DNA of 64,000 nucleotides from Colwellia ponticola. GTDB lineage: Bacteria; Pseudomonadota; Gammaproteobacteria; Enterobacterales; Alteromonadaceae. Positions 16,508 to 25,254 of this stretch are shown piece after piece (positions within the stretch are counted from its first letter, which is position 1; every line of letters begins with the position of its first letter). Location: positions 349,256 through 413,255 of the forward strand of contig NZ_SZVP01000002.1 in the NCBI RefSeq assembly GCF_005885605.1. Direction: 5' to 3'. Below the pieces are notes generated by a model, which was given only the letters and a program-made list of their open reading frames with translations, did not search any database and was not told where the DNA came from. A program made the translations under genes and the position numbers.

Positions 16508-17446
16508 ATGGAAGCAATTAAACGAATTTTAGTGGTGATGGACTCTAGCACTGATCATCAAGCATCATTAGTGCAAGCAATTAATATTGCCGAGAAAACC
16601 TCTGCCACGTTGGAGCTTTTTTTAGTCGCTTATCATAGTGATTTTGTCAGTCATTGGAGTTTTAGCCAAGCGCAGTTAGCTGCTTTACAAGAAGAATATA
16701 TTGCTTCTAAAAGGCGTTGGTTAGAAAGTTATTTACCAGAAATAAAAGCACAAGATATTGTGGTTAAGATTGATGTGGTTTGGCATTCTGATGTGAGTTG
16801 CGCAATATTAGCTAAAATAGCGAGTAATGATTTTTCTATGGTTATTAAATCGACCAAAAAAGATTCGACCATTAATAAAATATTTTTTACTCCCAGTGAT
16901 TGGCAGTTGCTTGAGCATTGCTCTATTCCTTTATTACTGACTAAAAATATTAAGCAGCACTCATATTATAATATTATGGCGGCCGTTGAACCTGATAAAG
17001 TGGATGATAATGGTGAAAAGTTAGATATTAAGGTATTACAAGAAGGCGTAGCAATGGCAGAATTATTTGATGCTAGCGCGCACGTTTGTCATTGCTTTCA
17101 ACCTATTGGCATAGAATTATGGCAAGGCATGAGTTCAATTGGCATGAGCTCGGTAGGCATGAATTATAGCTTAGTTAACGGTGATTTTAATGACTACAAA
17201 GACGCAATAAAAAACCACCATAAAGAGGCCTTTAATGAGTTACTTAGTGGCTTTGACTTTGAAGAAGACTTAACGCACCTAGTCATAGGAACAGCAGAAG
17301 ATAAGTTACCAGAGTTGGTAAAAGAGCATGATATAGACTTATTAGTAATGGGAATGAGTAATAATGGTAAGTTTATTGGCAATACCATTGAAAATATACT
17401 CGATAATGTTAAGTGTGATGTGTTATCTATTAAACACGATAGCTAG
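16508..17446 (+). CDS. uspE: Tandem universal stress protein, UspE-like
   Basis: The gene has a good GAGGAG ribosome binding site. The 312-aa product matches UspE length and consists of two Usp domains (about 1-150 and 155-312). The first starts KRILVVMDSSTDHQASLVQA. The second ends with LLVMGMSNNGKFIGNTIENI then CDVLSIK, the conserved G-x-x-G-x(n)-G-N-T-E block of the UspE class. A repeated GMSSIGMSSVGMNY segment near residue 220 is unusually methionine-rich. UspE-type proteins aid survival in stationary phase, oxidative stress and motility control. It is expressed as a single gene. Confidence 0.85.
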   Translation: MEAIKRILVVMDSSTDHQASLVQAINIAEKTSATLELFLVAYHSDFVSHWSFSQAQLAALQEEYIASKRRWLESYLPEIKAQDIVVKIDVVWHSDVSCAILAKIASNDFSMVIKSTKKDSTINKIFFTPSDWQLLEHCSIPLLLTKNIKQHSYYNIMAAVEPDKVDDNGEKLDIKVLQEGVAMAELFDASAHVCHCFQPIGIELWQGMSSIGMSSVGMNYSLVNGDFNDYKDAIKNHHKEAFNELLSGFDFEEDLTHLVIGTAEDKLPELVKEHDIDLLVMGMSNNGKFIGNTIENILDNVKCDVLSIKHDS

Positions 17447-17805
17447 GGCCTGTTGTCTAGTAGGGGGAGCCCAGCAGAAAGCCTGATTCACACTATTTTC
17501 ACTTTATTATTAGATAAGTGTTTACTTCTACTATGAAGCTAGGTATATTGTCGTCGTTAACTTGTTAGTAGGTACTAATAAAGTATTAACTCAGTAGGTT
17601 AACGTTCATCCCCAGTGATTTTTTCGTGTTTTGTCTTTCCCTTTCACAGTCAGCCAATACCCTATATAAAAAGTTATTTATTTAAAGCTTTTTACTGCAT
17701 GAAATCTCGAGTAGTTCTCGACCATTTCATAGTATTATTACCATATGTATATGCAGTTACCGGCTTTTTAATATCGTGTTTGTACGCGATTAAAGGAGTT
17801 ATATT
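17447..17805 (+). other. Intergenic/5' leader region of a small gene
   Basis: No convincing gene is seen. An inverted repeat ATGAAAT (17699-17705) / ATTTCAT (17724-17730) encloses two TCTCGA direct repeats and would form a hairpin about 75 nt upstream of the 55-aa gene. A 79-codon open frame at 17615-17854 overlaps that gene in another frame and is judged spurious. Confidence 0.45.
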
Positions 17806-17973
17806 ATGTCTTATACTTATCAAGGTAAGGTTTACGCTATTAAAGCACCTGTAAAATCTATTTCAATCAACAAATTAAATGTTGTTGTTAAAGATCAAAC
17901 TGGTTCAAAATTGTTTAAATTTACCCAATTGAATGAGTCTAAAGATTTTCTAGCTATGTTATATCAAGCATAA
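17806..17973 (+). CDS. Small protein of 55 aa, unknown function
   Basis: ATG 17806 follows a strong AAAGGAG (17792-17798) by 7 nt. The 55 residues (MSYTYQGKVYAIKAPVKSIS at the start; FKFTQLNESKDFLAMLYQA at the end) alternate hydrophobic and polar residues as in a small beta-sheet protein followed by one helix. It is basic and rich in K/V/F. Two terminators follow at once, so it is probably a well-expressed single gene. I recognise no family. The strong ribosome binding site, long leader and clean terminators argue that it is real. Confidence 0.7.
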   Translation: MSYTYQGKVYAIKAPVKSISINKLNVVVKDQTGSKLFKFTQLNESKDFLAMLYQA

Positions 17974-17988
17974 CAAGCCAGAAATCAT

Positions 17989-18011
17989 AACCGCGAGTTT
18001 TACTCGCGGTT
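17989..18011 (+). terminator. Hairpin after the 55-aa gene
   Basis: AACCGCGAG (17989-17997) pairs with CTCGCGGTT (18003-18011) 15 bp after the stop codon. The following bases are A-rich rather than T-rich, so it may stabilise the mRNA 3' end ahead of the next terminator. Confidence 0.5.
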
Positions 18012-18015
18012 AAAC

Positions 18016-18055
18016 AAAAAACCAGAATATCCTTAATAAGGAGTTCTGGTTTTTT
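18016..18055 (+). terminator. Rho-independent terminator
   Basis: AAAAAACCAGAA (18016-18027) and TTCTGGTTTTTT (18044-18055) form a perfect 12-bp stem ending in a T run. Confidence 0.8.
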
Positions 18056-18152
18056 AGTTTTTAAAGCCGTTGTTATCCCAATTTTTCTAAGCAAGTGATC
18101 ACTTTTTTATACGAAATGGTATTAAACGTAATCTACTTTGTCACTGTACCTA

Positions 18153-18347
18153 TCACTCTACTTTAGTTAGGGTCACTTCTAGGTATTTGCTATTTCCCGC
18201 ATACCATTTTTGTACATAAATAGATCCTAAAATAGGCGGCATACCGTCTTTAGGCACTTCTTTATAGCGCACACTATTTTTATTTTCTTTTTCAAGTTCG
18301 AAGGTAACTTTGGTATTAACCTGAGTACTCTTTTCAGTGTCTGACAT
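18153..18347 (-). CDS. Conserved small protein, 64 aa
   Basis: The product begins MSDTEKSTQVNTKVTFELEK and contains VRYKEVPKDGMPPILGSIYV, then QKWYAGNSKYLEVTLTK. The pattern 'KVTFELE--T-N-VRY-E----G-PP--G--Y--K' with a paired-strand layout is, from memory, a small conserved family in Vibrio, Shewanella and Pseudoalteromonas of unknown function. There is no signal peptide. It is probably a stand-alone cytoplasmic protein. Confidence 0.65.
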   Translation of the reverse strand: MSDTEKSTQVNTKVTFELEKENKNSVRYKEVPKDGMPPILGSIYVQKWYAGNSKYLEVTLTKVE

Positions 18348-18460
18348 CTTAATATTCCATGTGTAATGATTGGCGTTTATGTTTTTGGTTTGCTGATTTA
18401 TTTATTAACACTACAAGGAGCTAGCTTATTAGATAATGGAGGATCACATTGTACTAACAA

Positions 18461-18970
18461 CTAGTTATAAATTGGGCCAACTAACGCTAATTGGGTCAGG
18501 TAAATCCGTAAATCTAGTTCTAACTGGTGATAATCAGGCAACATGCTTTGGCATAATTTATAAAACGCTTTGTTATGTTCTTTTTCTTTTAAATGGGCCA
18601 ATTCATGGACTACTATCATGGCTAGAAATGCTTCAGGGGATTTTTTAAATAAACTACCAATGCGAATTTCATGCTTACTTTTAAGTTTATTGCCCTGTAC
18701 GCGAGAAACATAAGTGTGTAAGCCTAAAGCATTATTAATAACATGAATTTTATCGTCATACTTTATTTGACTTAACGGCGCTGATTTTTTTAAATATTGA
18801 TTCTTCAGTGACATAACATAACCACGTAAAGCTTTGTCGCTAGTGATTTCGTGAGTACTTGGATATTTTTTTAACAAATACTGCGCTAAGGTTTTTTGTT
18901 CAATCATTTGCTGCACTTGTACTTGTATTTGTGCAGAATAATGAGCAATGTATTTTAACTTGGCTGACAT
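18461..18970 (-). CDS. YgjP-like zinc metallopeptidase domain protein
   Basis: The 169-aa protein contains H122-E123-L-A-H126 followed by a third histidine at H132 (HELAHLKEKEHN), the HExxH...H zinc site of the YgjP/DUF45 family (M48-like gluzincin fold). The preceding strand IRIGSLFKKSPEAFLAMIVV is also typical. The N-terminal ~60 residues are helical. Substrates of this family are not known. The gene is monocistronic and convergent with nothing nearby. Confidence 0.82.
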   Translation of the reverse strand: MSAKLKYIAHYSAQIQVQVQQMIEQKTLAQYLLKKYPSTHEITSDKALRGYVMSLKNQYLKKSAPLSQIKYDDKIHVINNALGLHTYVSRVQGNKLKSKHEIRIGSLFKKSPEAFLAMIVVHELAHLKEKEHNKAFYKLCQSMLPDYHQLELDLRIYLTQLALVGPIYN

Positions 18971-19210
18971 AAATAGGGTATCAATGGTGATAGTTCATTA
19001 AATAAAATGACGTTAATTGCGCGCTATTATACTTTTTCTTTTACGTGAGTGAAGTTGTTATGTGGTTTTAATTCAGTAATTATTTTATTTATTCATCGAT
19101 AGCAGTCTGTAAAAGTATTCATTATTTGATATTATAATCAGCCTTATTTTAAGGTTGTTTATTAATCCAGCCAGCTTATTACAAACCCTACTATTACATT
19201 GAGATAATTA

Positions 19211-19471
19211 ATGAACCCGATCATTGAAACGTTAAAAGAACTAAATATCAGCGATGAAAAAATTAATGAGTTGTTTCAGGCGCTCACCGAAAACCCTATG
19301 ATGGCAATGGCTTATATTGCACAGCTTGAGATCCCACCAGAAAAATTACAATCTATTATGAGTTTAGTGATGGCAGACCCTGGGCTTATTGAACAAGCGG
19401 TTGTTGAACTTGGTTTAGATTTTTCTAAAGTAGAAGAAGCTAAAGCGCGATTAAAAGCAGGTGATGCTTAA
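19211..19471 (+). CDS. DUF2999 family protein
   Basis: The 86-aa helical protein starts MNPIIETLKELNISDEKINE and includes LTENPMMAMAYIAQLEIPPE and ELGLDFSKVEEAK, the hallmark segments of DUF2999, a small family restricted to marine gammaproteobacteria. Its stop overlaps the start of the next gene by one base (TAATG), so the two are translationally coupled. No function is known. Confidence 0.85.
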   Translation: MNPIIETLKELNISDEKINELFQALTENPMMAMAYIAQLEIPPEKLQSIMSLVMADPGLIEQAVVELGLDFSKVEEAKARLKAGDA

Positions 19472-19836
19472 TGACAGCGCAAAAAACAACAAGTCACTTA
19501 ACTGACTTCATTAGTCAGTTAAGTTCAGCCCCTGAAAAGGTCAGCTTTGAGCAAACGATGCAAGTGATTAGCGAACACTATCGCTATGTACCCGCAACAT
19601 TTAGTAATGGTGATTTAGTTAATGAAGCAGGCACGAATGAAGGCTCATGTAAGATATTTTATTTTGCTAAGCTGAATCACTTAACTGAGCAGCAGACGTT
19701 AGTTTGTTATGGCCAGTATTTTCGTGATGTGCTAAATAACCCAACAGGTACAGACCACGGTAATATTCGTAACTTTATGGTAAGTGGCTGGAGTAAGCTT
19801 GACTTTAATTCTGTGGCGTTAACGGCCCTTAACTAA
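19471..19836 (+). CDS. HopJ-family type III effector-like protein
   Basis: The 121-aa product has the HopJ signature: FEQTMQVISEHYRYVPATFS, then NEAGTNEGSCKIFYFAKLNH and LVCYGQYFRDVLNNPTGTDH and GNIRNFM. The family is named after a Pseudomonas effector but is widespread as a housekeeping cytoplasmic protein in aquatic bacteria lacking type III secretion, so no effector role should be inferred. It is coupled to the DUF2999 gene, an association common in this group. Confidence 0.88.
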   Translation: MTAQKTTSHLTDFISQLSSAPEKVSFEQTMQVISEHYRYVPATFSNGDLVNEAGTNEGSCKIFYFAKLNHLTEQQTLVCYGQYFRDVLNNPTGTDHGNIRNFMVSGWSKLDFNSVALTALN

Positions 19837-19857
19837 AGTCTTTCAAGTGTTGAATTG

Positions 19858-19895
19858 CTTAAGGCTATTAGTCAGTTAACTATGATAGCCTTAAG
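19858..19895. terminator. Long hairpin between convergent genes
   Basis: CTTAAGGCTAT (19858-19868) pairs perfectly with ATAGCCTTAAG (19885-19895) between the convergent HopJ and DUF808 genes. It lacks a clear T run but is well placed to act in both directions. Confidence 0.6.
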
Positions 19896-19939
19896 TATTC
19901 ATTAGCGGTATAGGCTCGTATTTGTAATGACTTAGCGAT

Positions 19940-20890
19940 TTATTTAGCAATTAATTTTGTTACTTTCATAAACGCTAACGCGGTAAATACCAGTACTGCT
20001 CCCAACATAAAGCCAACGAATAAGTTAATGAGTAACGGTGTAATCACCACGAATAACCCCGGAAATAGTGCTACATTACCGGCAAAACTGGTAGCGGCTT
20101 CAATCGTGTGATGCAAAAATGAAACACCATGGGTAATAAGTGAACCACCGACAAGCCACATAGCAAGGGTACCAGCAACAGCTAAAAACTTCATTAGTTT
20201 AGGTGCAAAAGCAATCATAAAGTATCCTAAAGCACGTTTTGCTGTGCCCCAAAGGCTGACAGACTTATCTTTAATAAGTAACAAGCCACCATCATCAATT
20301 TTTACAATACCGGCGACTAAACCATAAACGCCTATTGTCATTAATACCGCAATAAAAATTAACACTGATATTTGAGTTGTTATCGGTTTATCAGCAACAG
20401 TACCTAAGGCAATAATAATAATTTCTGCTGAGAGGATAAAATCGGTACGAATAGCCCCTTTTATTTTATCTTTTTCCATAAGGGTAATATCGATGTTTTT
20501 ATCTTGAAGTGCGTTCATTCGCGCGGCATGTTGCTGTGATATTTCCTCTTTATGGGAGAGGTTATGCCATACTTTCTCAAAGCCTTCATAACATAAATAA
20601 GCACCACCGAGCATGAGTAACGGCATGATGAGCATAGGTAAAAAGTAACTGAGTAATAACGCAATAGGCACTAAAATAGCTTTGTTAAGCATAGAGCCTT
20701 TAAATACCGCCCAAACAACGGGTAACTCTCGGTCTGCTTTTATCCCGCCTGAGAGTTTTTCGGCATTTACCGCTAAATCATCACCTAAAACCCCGGCCGT
20801 TTTTTTAGCGGCAACTTTAGATAAAACGGCTATGTCATCGAGGAGCATAGCAATATCATCTAATAGGGTGAGTAAACTTGCACCGGCCAT
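19940..20890 (-). CDS. yedI: DUF808 (YedI) family inner-membrane protein
   Basis: The 316-aa protein opens with the family hallmark ASLLTLLDDIAMLLDDIAVL, followed by KKTAGVLGDDLAVNAEKLSG and then several membrane helices (about 70-100, 150-195, 215-250, 270-310). YedI homologues are conserved multi-pass membrane proteins of unknown function. A short gap (32 bp) separates it from the upstream PEBP-like gene on the same strand, so co-transcription is likely. Confidence 0.88.
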   Translation of the reverse strand: MAGASLLTLLDDIAMLLDDIAVLSKVAAKKTAGVLGDDLAVNAEKLSGGIKADRELPVVWAVFKGSMLNKAILVPIALLLSYFLPMLIMPLLMLGGAYLCYEGFEKVWHNLSHKEEISQQHAARMNALQDKNIDITLMEKDKIKGAIRTDFILSAEIIIIALGTVADKPITTQISVLIFIAVLMTIGVYGLVAGIVKIDDGGLLLIKDKSVSLWGTAKRALGYFMIAFAPKLMKFLAVAGTLAMWLVGGSLITHGVSFLHHTIEAATSFAGNVALFPGLFVVITPLLINLFVGFMLGAVLVFTALAFMKVTKLIAK

Positions 20891-20922
20891 ATAAATCCTT
20901 GTAAATTATCAGTCACTAGTTG

Positions 20923-21423
20923 CTAATACTTACCGAGCTCTAAGACGGTAGATGCAATGGTTTTATTGTCTTGCATGGCTTTGATAGTGACATAATAAGC
21001 ATGCCCCTTACCACCAGAGCAAGGTGGCATATAAGCGCCGGCTTTATCCCAAGCGGGGCTTAAGTGCGGGCTAGTCATTGTAAAGTTATCAGGGAGTTCA
21101 AAGCTATGGCCAGGTACTTGCGGCACGACTATTTTATTTGTTGAAGTCGGTAATGCTAAACGTATTATGCCGTGTCCGCCATTATCCATTTTTTTATAAT
21201 CACGATCACTATATTCAAATGATAAGGCATTGGTATTTTTAGGAATATTGGTTATAAGCAACTCAGGTGTTGACGGGTTTACGCCACCAAATTTCAAGCA
21301 TTGTTGTCCTTGTGGTATATGATTACCTTCCCATTTTGCATTAGAAAACTGAGCATCTATTGCAAAAGCGCGGCTGCTAATCAGTAATGTAACCAGTGAT
21401 ACGATAATAAATTTACGTTTCAT
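20923..21423 (-). CDS. Periplasmic PEBP/YbhB-like protein
   Basis: The 166-aa precursor has a signal peptide (MKRKFIIVSLVTLLISSRAFA). The mature part resembles phosphatidylethanolamine-binding/Raf-kinase-inhibitor-like proteins: an IPKNTNALSFEYSD strand, a HGIIRLAL segment, and PPCSGGKGHAYYVTIKA, equivalent to the P-P-G--H-Y-F-----L anion-binding block of YbhB/YbcL. The ligand is unknown. The match is clear in layout but diverged, so a related Ig-like periplasmic family cannot be excluded. Confidence 0.6.
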   Translation of the reverse strand: MKRKFIIVSLVTLLISSRAFAIDAQFSNAKWEGNHIPQGQQCLKFGGVNPSTPELLITNIPKNTNALSFEYSDRDYKKMDNGGHGIIRLALPTSTNKIVVPQVPGHSFELPDNFTMTSPHLSPAWDKAGAYMPPCSGGKGHAYYVTIKAMQDNKTIASTVLELGKY

Positions 21424-21780
21424 GTTTGTTAACTCCCTATTGATGTATTTATTAACTGATGTAAAAGTAGGTGATATATTTTATAAATAATAGGATAAAA
21501 TTAAACCTCATCTCTAGGCGCTGTTGAACTGTCGAGATTATATCTGTTTGCCTTTTATATCATAGCGAGTCAAACGAGAGTAGGGCTTTAATCACGCCCA
21601 ATAGCATGTAGCTTATGTCGACCATGCTATATTTCTTGTCCTGAATACCCCAACAAAAGCAAAAAAGTAACCTTTAAACACCAACCGATCCGGATAAACT
21701 AGGCAATTTAATACGCGTTAAGTAAATCACGGGATTATTTTACTGTATGATGTCGACATTTTTAAGGAGACTAAAAAACT
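21424..21780. other. Divergent intergenic region
   Basis: This 357-bp gap separates the PEBP-like gene (left) from the MFS gene (right) and must hold both promoters. An inverted repeat ATAGCATG / CATGCTAT lies at about 21601-21630. AAGGAG precedes the MFS start. Nothing else is seen. Confidence 0.5.
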
Positions 21781-23001
21781 GTGCAACGCTCTATTTTTTC
21801 TGAACGTAATTATCTAACCTTTTTATGTGGCAGTATATTCTCTACTCAAGGGGTTTGGGTACAGCGAATGACACTGGGTTGGATGATGTGGGATCAAACT
21901 CACTCAGAAACCTGGTTAGGCATACTGGCTTTTTTAATGTTTTTCCCCTCTATTGTCGTCGGGCCGTTGTTTGGCGTTATGGTCGATCGTATTAATCGCA
22001 GAACGGCTGCGGTTATTACCACGGTGATACTTGCGTTAGTATCACTGTTGTTGTCTGTATTAGCCGGGCAACAATTAGTGAATGAATTGATATTAGTGTG
22101 TTTTGCTTTTGTTATTGGTATTGCTAATAGTGCTTATCAAGCAATACGATTATCAATAGTGCCTGATTTAGTTAGTTCGGCTAACTTACCCAGAGCCGTT
22201 GCTATTAACGCTATTTTATATAATACCTCTCGCTTTATCGGCCCTATTCTTGCGGGACTGTTAATTAAGTATGAAAGTAACGCTTTTGCTTTTATGGTGG
22301 TTTCTTTTTGCTATATCCCTTTAGTTTTTGCTTATTTATTATTAAAACTTGAACCCTATCAACCTCGTGATGTAGCCAAGCAATTTACTTTTTTTATGGA
22401 CATTAAGGCAGGATTTCATTACGCCCTTAATAACGATTTAATTTTGCGTTTATTAATGCTGATTGCGGTCTCTGCTATTTTAGGGCGAGGTTTATTAGAG
22501 ATTTTACCTGCCGCGGTTGATGTTCTTTATAGCCGAGGAGTAGAGGGCTTAGCTTGGCTAAATTCAGCAGCGGGTATTGGCGCTATTATTGCGGGCTTTA
22601 TTTTATCTGCGTCGAGTTCAAAACGATTATTATTTGCCACGCGTTTGGGGATCATTAGCTCGGGCTTATTGCTGATTATGTTTAGTTACACCAGTAGTTT
22701 TGAATTAGGACTACTGATTGTTGGTGGCTTAGGTTTTTGTGCCACAATATGCGGCGTAGGTACGCAATCACTTATTCAAGTTTCGGTAGACAGTGCTTTT
22801 AGGGGCAGGGTGCTGAGTTTGTGGGGCTCTATTAATGTTGGCGGTGGCGCATTAGGTGGTTTGTTATTTGGTGTGTTAACTGATGTTATGGGTTATTCCT
22901 TTACCTTGATTACTATCGGGTTATTTAGTGTGGTCATTGCCTATGTTGCCTCGCGAGGCATTGTGTTACCTGAAATACTTAAACCTGTGGTAGGTAAATA
23001 A
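21781..23001 (+). CDS. MFS transporter, enterobactin-exporter (EntS)-like subgroup
   Basis: The gene uses a GTG start after AAGGAG. The 406-aa protein has about 12 membrane helices and the MFS loop 2-3 motif G-x-x-x-D-R-x-N-R-R (VVGPLFGVMVDRINRRTAAV). The N-terminal RNYLTFLCGSIFSTQGVWVQ and WDQTHSETWLG segments are typical of the 'transmembrane secretion effector' (DUF894/MFS_3) group, which includes siderophore exporters such as EntS. The substrate is not deducible. A TonB receptor gene follows 202 bp later on the same strand, so iron-related transport is possible but not shown. Confidence 0.85.
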   Translation: MQRSIFSERNYLTFLCGSIFSTQGVWVQRMTLGWMMWDQTHSETWLGILAFLMFFPSIVVGPLFGVMVDRINRRTAAVITTVILALVSLLLSVLAGQQLVNELILVCFAFVIGIANSAYQAIRLSIVPDLVSSANLPRAVAINAILYNTSRFIGPILAGLLIKYESNAFAFMVVSFCYIPLVFAYLLLKLEPYQPRDVAKQFTFFMDIKAGFHYALNNDLILRLLMLIAVSAILGRGLLEILPAAVDVLYSRGVEGLAWLNSAAGIGAIIAGFILSASSSKRLLFATRLGIISSGLLLIMFSYTSSFELGLLIVGGLGFCATICGVGTQSLIQVSVDSAFRGRVLSLWGSINVGGGALGGLLFGVLTDVMGYSFTLITIGLFSVVIAYVASRGIVLPEILKPVVGK

Positions 23002-23203
23002 TGCCTTAGTGATACCCCAGCAATTCCTTAGTTACGGTAGTCGGTTTACATCAAAACGCCTTTCCATTACGGATGGTTATCATGTGCAATATGTTACTTG
23101 CTGCTATACAATATTGATTATTATAGCCATTCTACCTTTTAGCAAGGTAAGTATGATTGCTTCTATCGTTCAATAAAATAGAAAAACTAAATAGAGAAAC
23201 GAC

Positions 23204-25078
23204 ATGATTCGAGTTTTATACAGTGCTTTGCCTACGTTATTGCTTAGCATATCACCTAGTTTATTGGCTGCTGATGAGAGTCATCAGCAAACGACTAAGA
23301 TAGCAACCAATGCTATTGAAAAAATTACTGTTAAGAGTTCAACGACCGCTAATACTAAGCCAGTAGGCACCTTTGACTCGCCTGTATCGAATTTAGAATA
23401 TGATCCACGTGTTGATTTACAATCTCGTAATATGGCTGAAGCGCAAGCCGATGTCACCATTCGTGGTGGTATTTTCGAAAGCACAGGCTTTAGGGTAGGC
23501 AGCGCAACGTTATTTGATCCGCAAACCGGGCATTATTCTGCTGAAATTCCTATTGCTCAGGAAATGTTAAGTAGTGCTGATGTACTTACTGGCGTTGATA
23601 ATGCGCTTATGGGCGTTAATAGCTCGGTAGGTACAGTGTCGCGTGACTGGAAAGAAATAAAAACAGCAGGTAATGCTGCCATTGGCGCAGGTAATAATAA
23701 CTTCAATCTACAACGAATATACAGTGGCGTCAGTGTGGCACTGGGAGATGCTAGCGATTGGACGCTTGGTTTAGAAGGGGAATATTCACGCTCTGAAAGT
23801 GACGGTACTATAGAAAACGGTGATCACGACTTTGAACGTGTTTCTGGGCGTATTCAGTTAGTTGGCCCTTCATCACAGACTGACTTGTTTTATGGCTCGC
23901 AAGAAAAATTCTTTGGCTGGCCAAATATGTACACGCCTTTTAATTTTAATGAAACAGAAGACCTTGAAACAAAACTATTCATACTTAATCATAAACAATA
24001 TTATGGGCAAGATAGCACCTTTGAAGTTTCTACTTATTATCGTCGTCACAATGACGACTATGTGTTGTCTCGTGAAAACCCTAGTATGTTTCAAGCTTTT
24101 CACGAAACTGAGGTTAAATCGATAGCATTATCTGGTCGTCATGCTCAAACGGCTGCTTTTGCAGTAAATTACTCTTCACAATTTATTACGGATGAGATTA
24201 CCTCAACCACGCTTGAAAATAACTTTACCTCACGTAATTATTATAAGTTGAGTGTTTTACCTGAATACCAGATGGCGCTACAAAATGAGCAACAGTTAAC
24301 TTTTCGTCTTGGTGCAGCCTTTGACGACACCAATCGAGATCATTCACAGGTGTCACTGATTGGTGATATAACCTGGAATAAAATAAATACAGATAACAGC
24401 TCTCAAACATTTTACTTGTCGTACGCACAAGCGAGCCAAGTACCGGGTTATACCGCGATAGGCGGAAGTGAAACTGGCGGTTTATTTAGAAGTAACTATG
24501 ATCTTGGTCGCGAAAGTACTGAAAATATTGAACTAGGTTTTACACTTGATCGGGCAAGCTGGCGTCTTGATTCGGCTATTTTTTATCGACAAGATGATGA
24601 TTTAACTGATTGGACCTATAGCTTTGATTCAACGTCTGCTCGCTCGGCAAATGCGGTTGATATTGACACCTTAGGTGTAGAGTTACTAGCGGTGAAGCAC
24701 TTTGATAACCTAGACATTATTACCAGTTATACCTTTCTTGAAAAATCTGAAGAGTATGGCGCTGCTGATATAGATGCTAGTTTTTATGCCTTAAATTACC
24801 CCGATCACCGAGTAACATTGGGCCTTATTTGGCGTCCTTTTGATATTGTTGAAGTACGTGTTGATAACGAATGGCGTAAACAAGAAGAAAATGCGCTACG
24901 CAATGGCGATGATGATGCTTTATTTACCCACTTAACGCTAAAAATTTCTCCATCGCAGTTTGACGGTTTAGATATTATGCTGGCGGCTGATAACCTTTGG
25001 GATGAAGCTTTTGAAGAAATACCAGGTACGCCAGGTAGAGGTGAGCAATATACTATCAGTGCTAGTTATCATTGGTAA
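23204..25078 (+). CDS. TonB-dependent outer-membrane receptor
   Basis: The 624-aa precursor has a signal peptide (ALPTLLLSISPSLLAA). A plug domain follows (RNMAEAQADVTIRGGIFEST, IAQEMLSSADVLTGVDNALM, then a SVGTVSRDW segment), and then a beta-barrel of about 450 residues ending in aromatic YTISASYHW, the outer-membrane insertion signature. The plug is shorter than usual and the barrel small, similar to vitamin B12/siderophore-type receptors of the Alteromonadales. The ligand is unknown. The upstream MFS gene could be functionally linked. Confidence 0.87.
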   Translation: MIRVLYSALPTLLLSISPSLLAADESHQQTTKIATNAIEKITVKSSTTANTKPVGTFDSPVSNLEYDPRVDLQSRNMAEAQADVTIRGGIFESTGFRVGSATLFDPQTGHYSAEIPIAQEMLSSADVLTGVDNALMGVNSSVGTVSRDWKEIKTAGNAAIGAGNNNFNLQRIYSGVSVALGDASDWTLGLEGEYSRSESDGTIENGDHDFERVSGRIQLVGPSSQTDLFYGSQEKFFGWPNMYTPFNFNETEDLETKLFILNHKQYYGQDSTFEVSTYYRRHNDDYVLSRENPSMFQAFHETEVKSIALSGRHAQTAAFAVNYSSQFITDEITSTTLENNFTSRNYYKLSVLPEYQMALQNEQQLTFRLGAAFDDTNRDHSQVSLIGDITWNKINTDNSSQTFYLSYAQASQVPGYTAIGGSETGGLFRSNYDLGRESTENIELGFTLDRASWRLDSAIFYRQDDDLTDWTYSFDSTSARSANAVDIDTLGVELLAVKHFDNLDIITSYTFLEKSEEYGAADIDASFYALNYPDHRVTLGLIWRPFDIVEVRVDNEWRKQEENALRNGDDDALFTHLTLKISPSQFDGLDIMLAADNLWDEAFEEIPGTPGRGEQYTISASYHW

Positions 25079-25254
25079 CCCTCTAAAGCGCCTTAAAAAT
25101 AAGCCCCTTAAAAAGATAGGCATCAGAGTAACATCCTAACAGTGAACCTAATCGCTCAATGATTTCAGTTTATGGGGTTAGGTTATTACTCTGTTTGTTT
25201 TAATTGCTATTGCTGTTTCTTTGCATAAATTGCCACTAATTATTAGAGTTTTTC

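Noticed and set aside
17615..17854. 79-codon frame upstream of and overlapping the 55-aa gene
   Set aside because: It overlaps the better-supported small gene in another frame, lacks a ribosome binding site and has an irregular composition.
19471..19836. Type III secretion effector role for the HopJ gene
   Set aside because: HopJ is widespread in marine bacteria without type III secretion, no secretion genes are nearby, and it is coupled to DUF2999.
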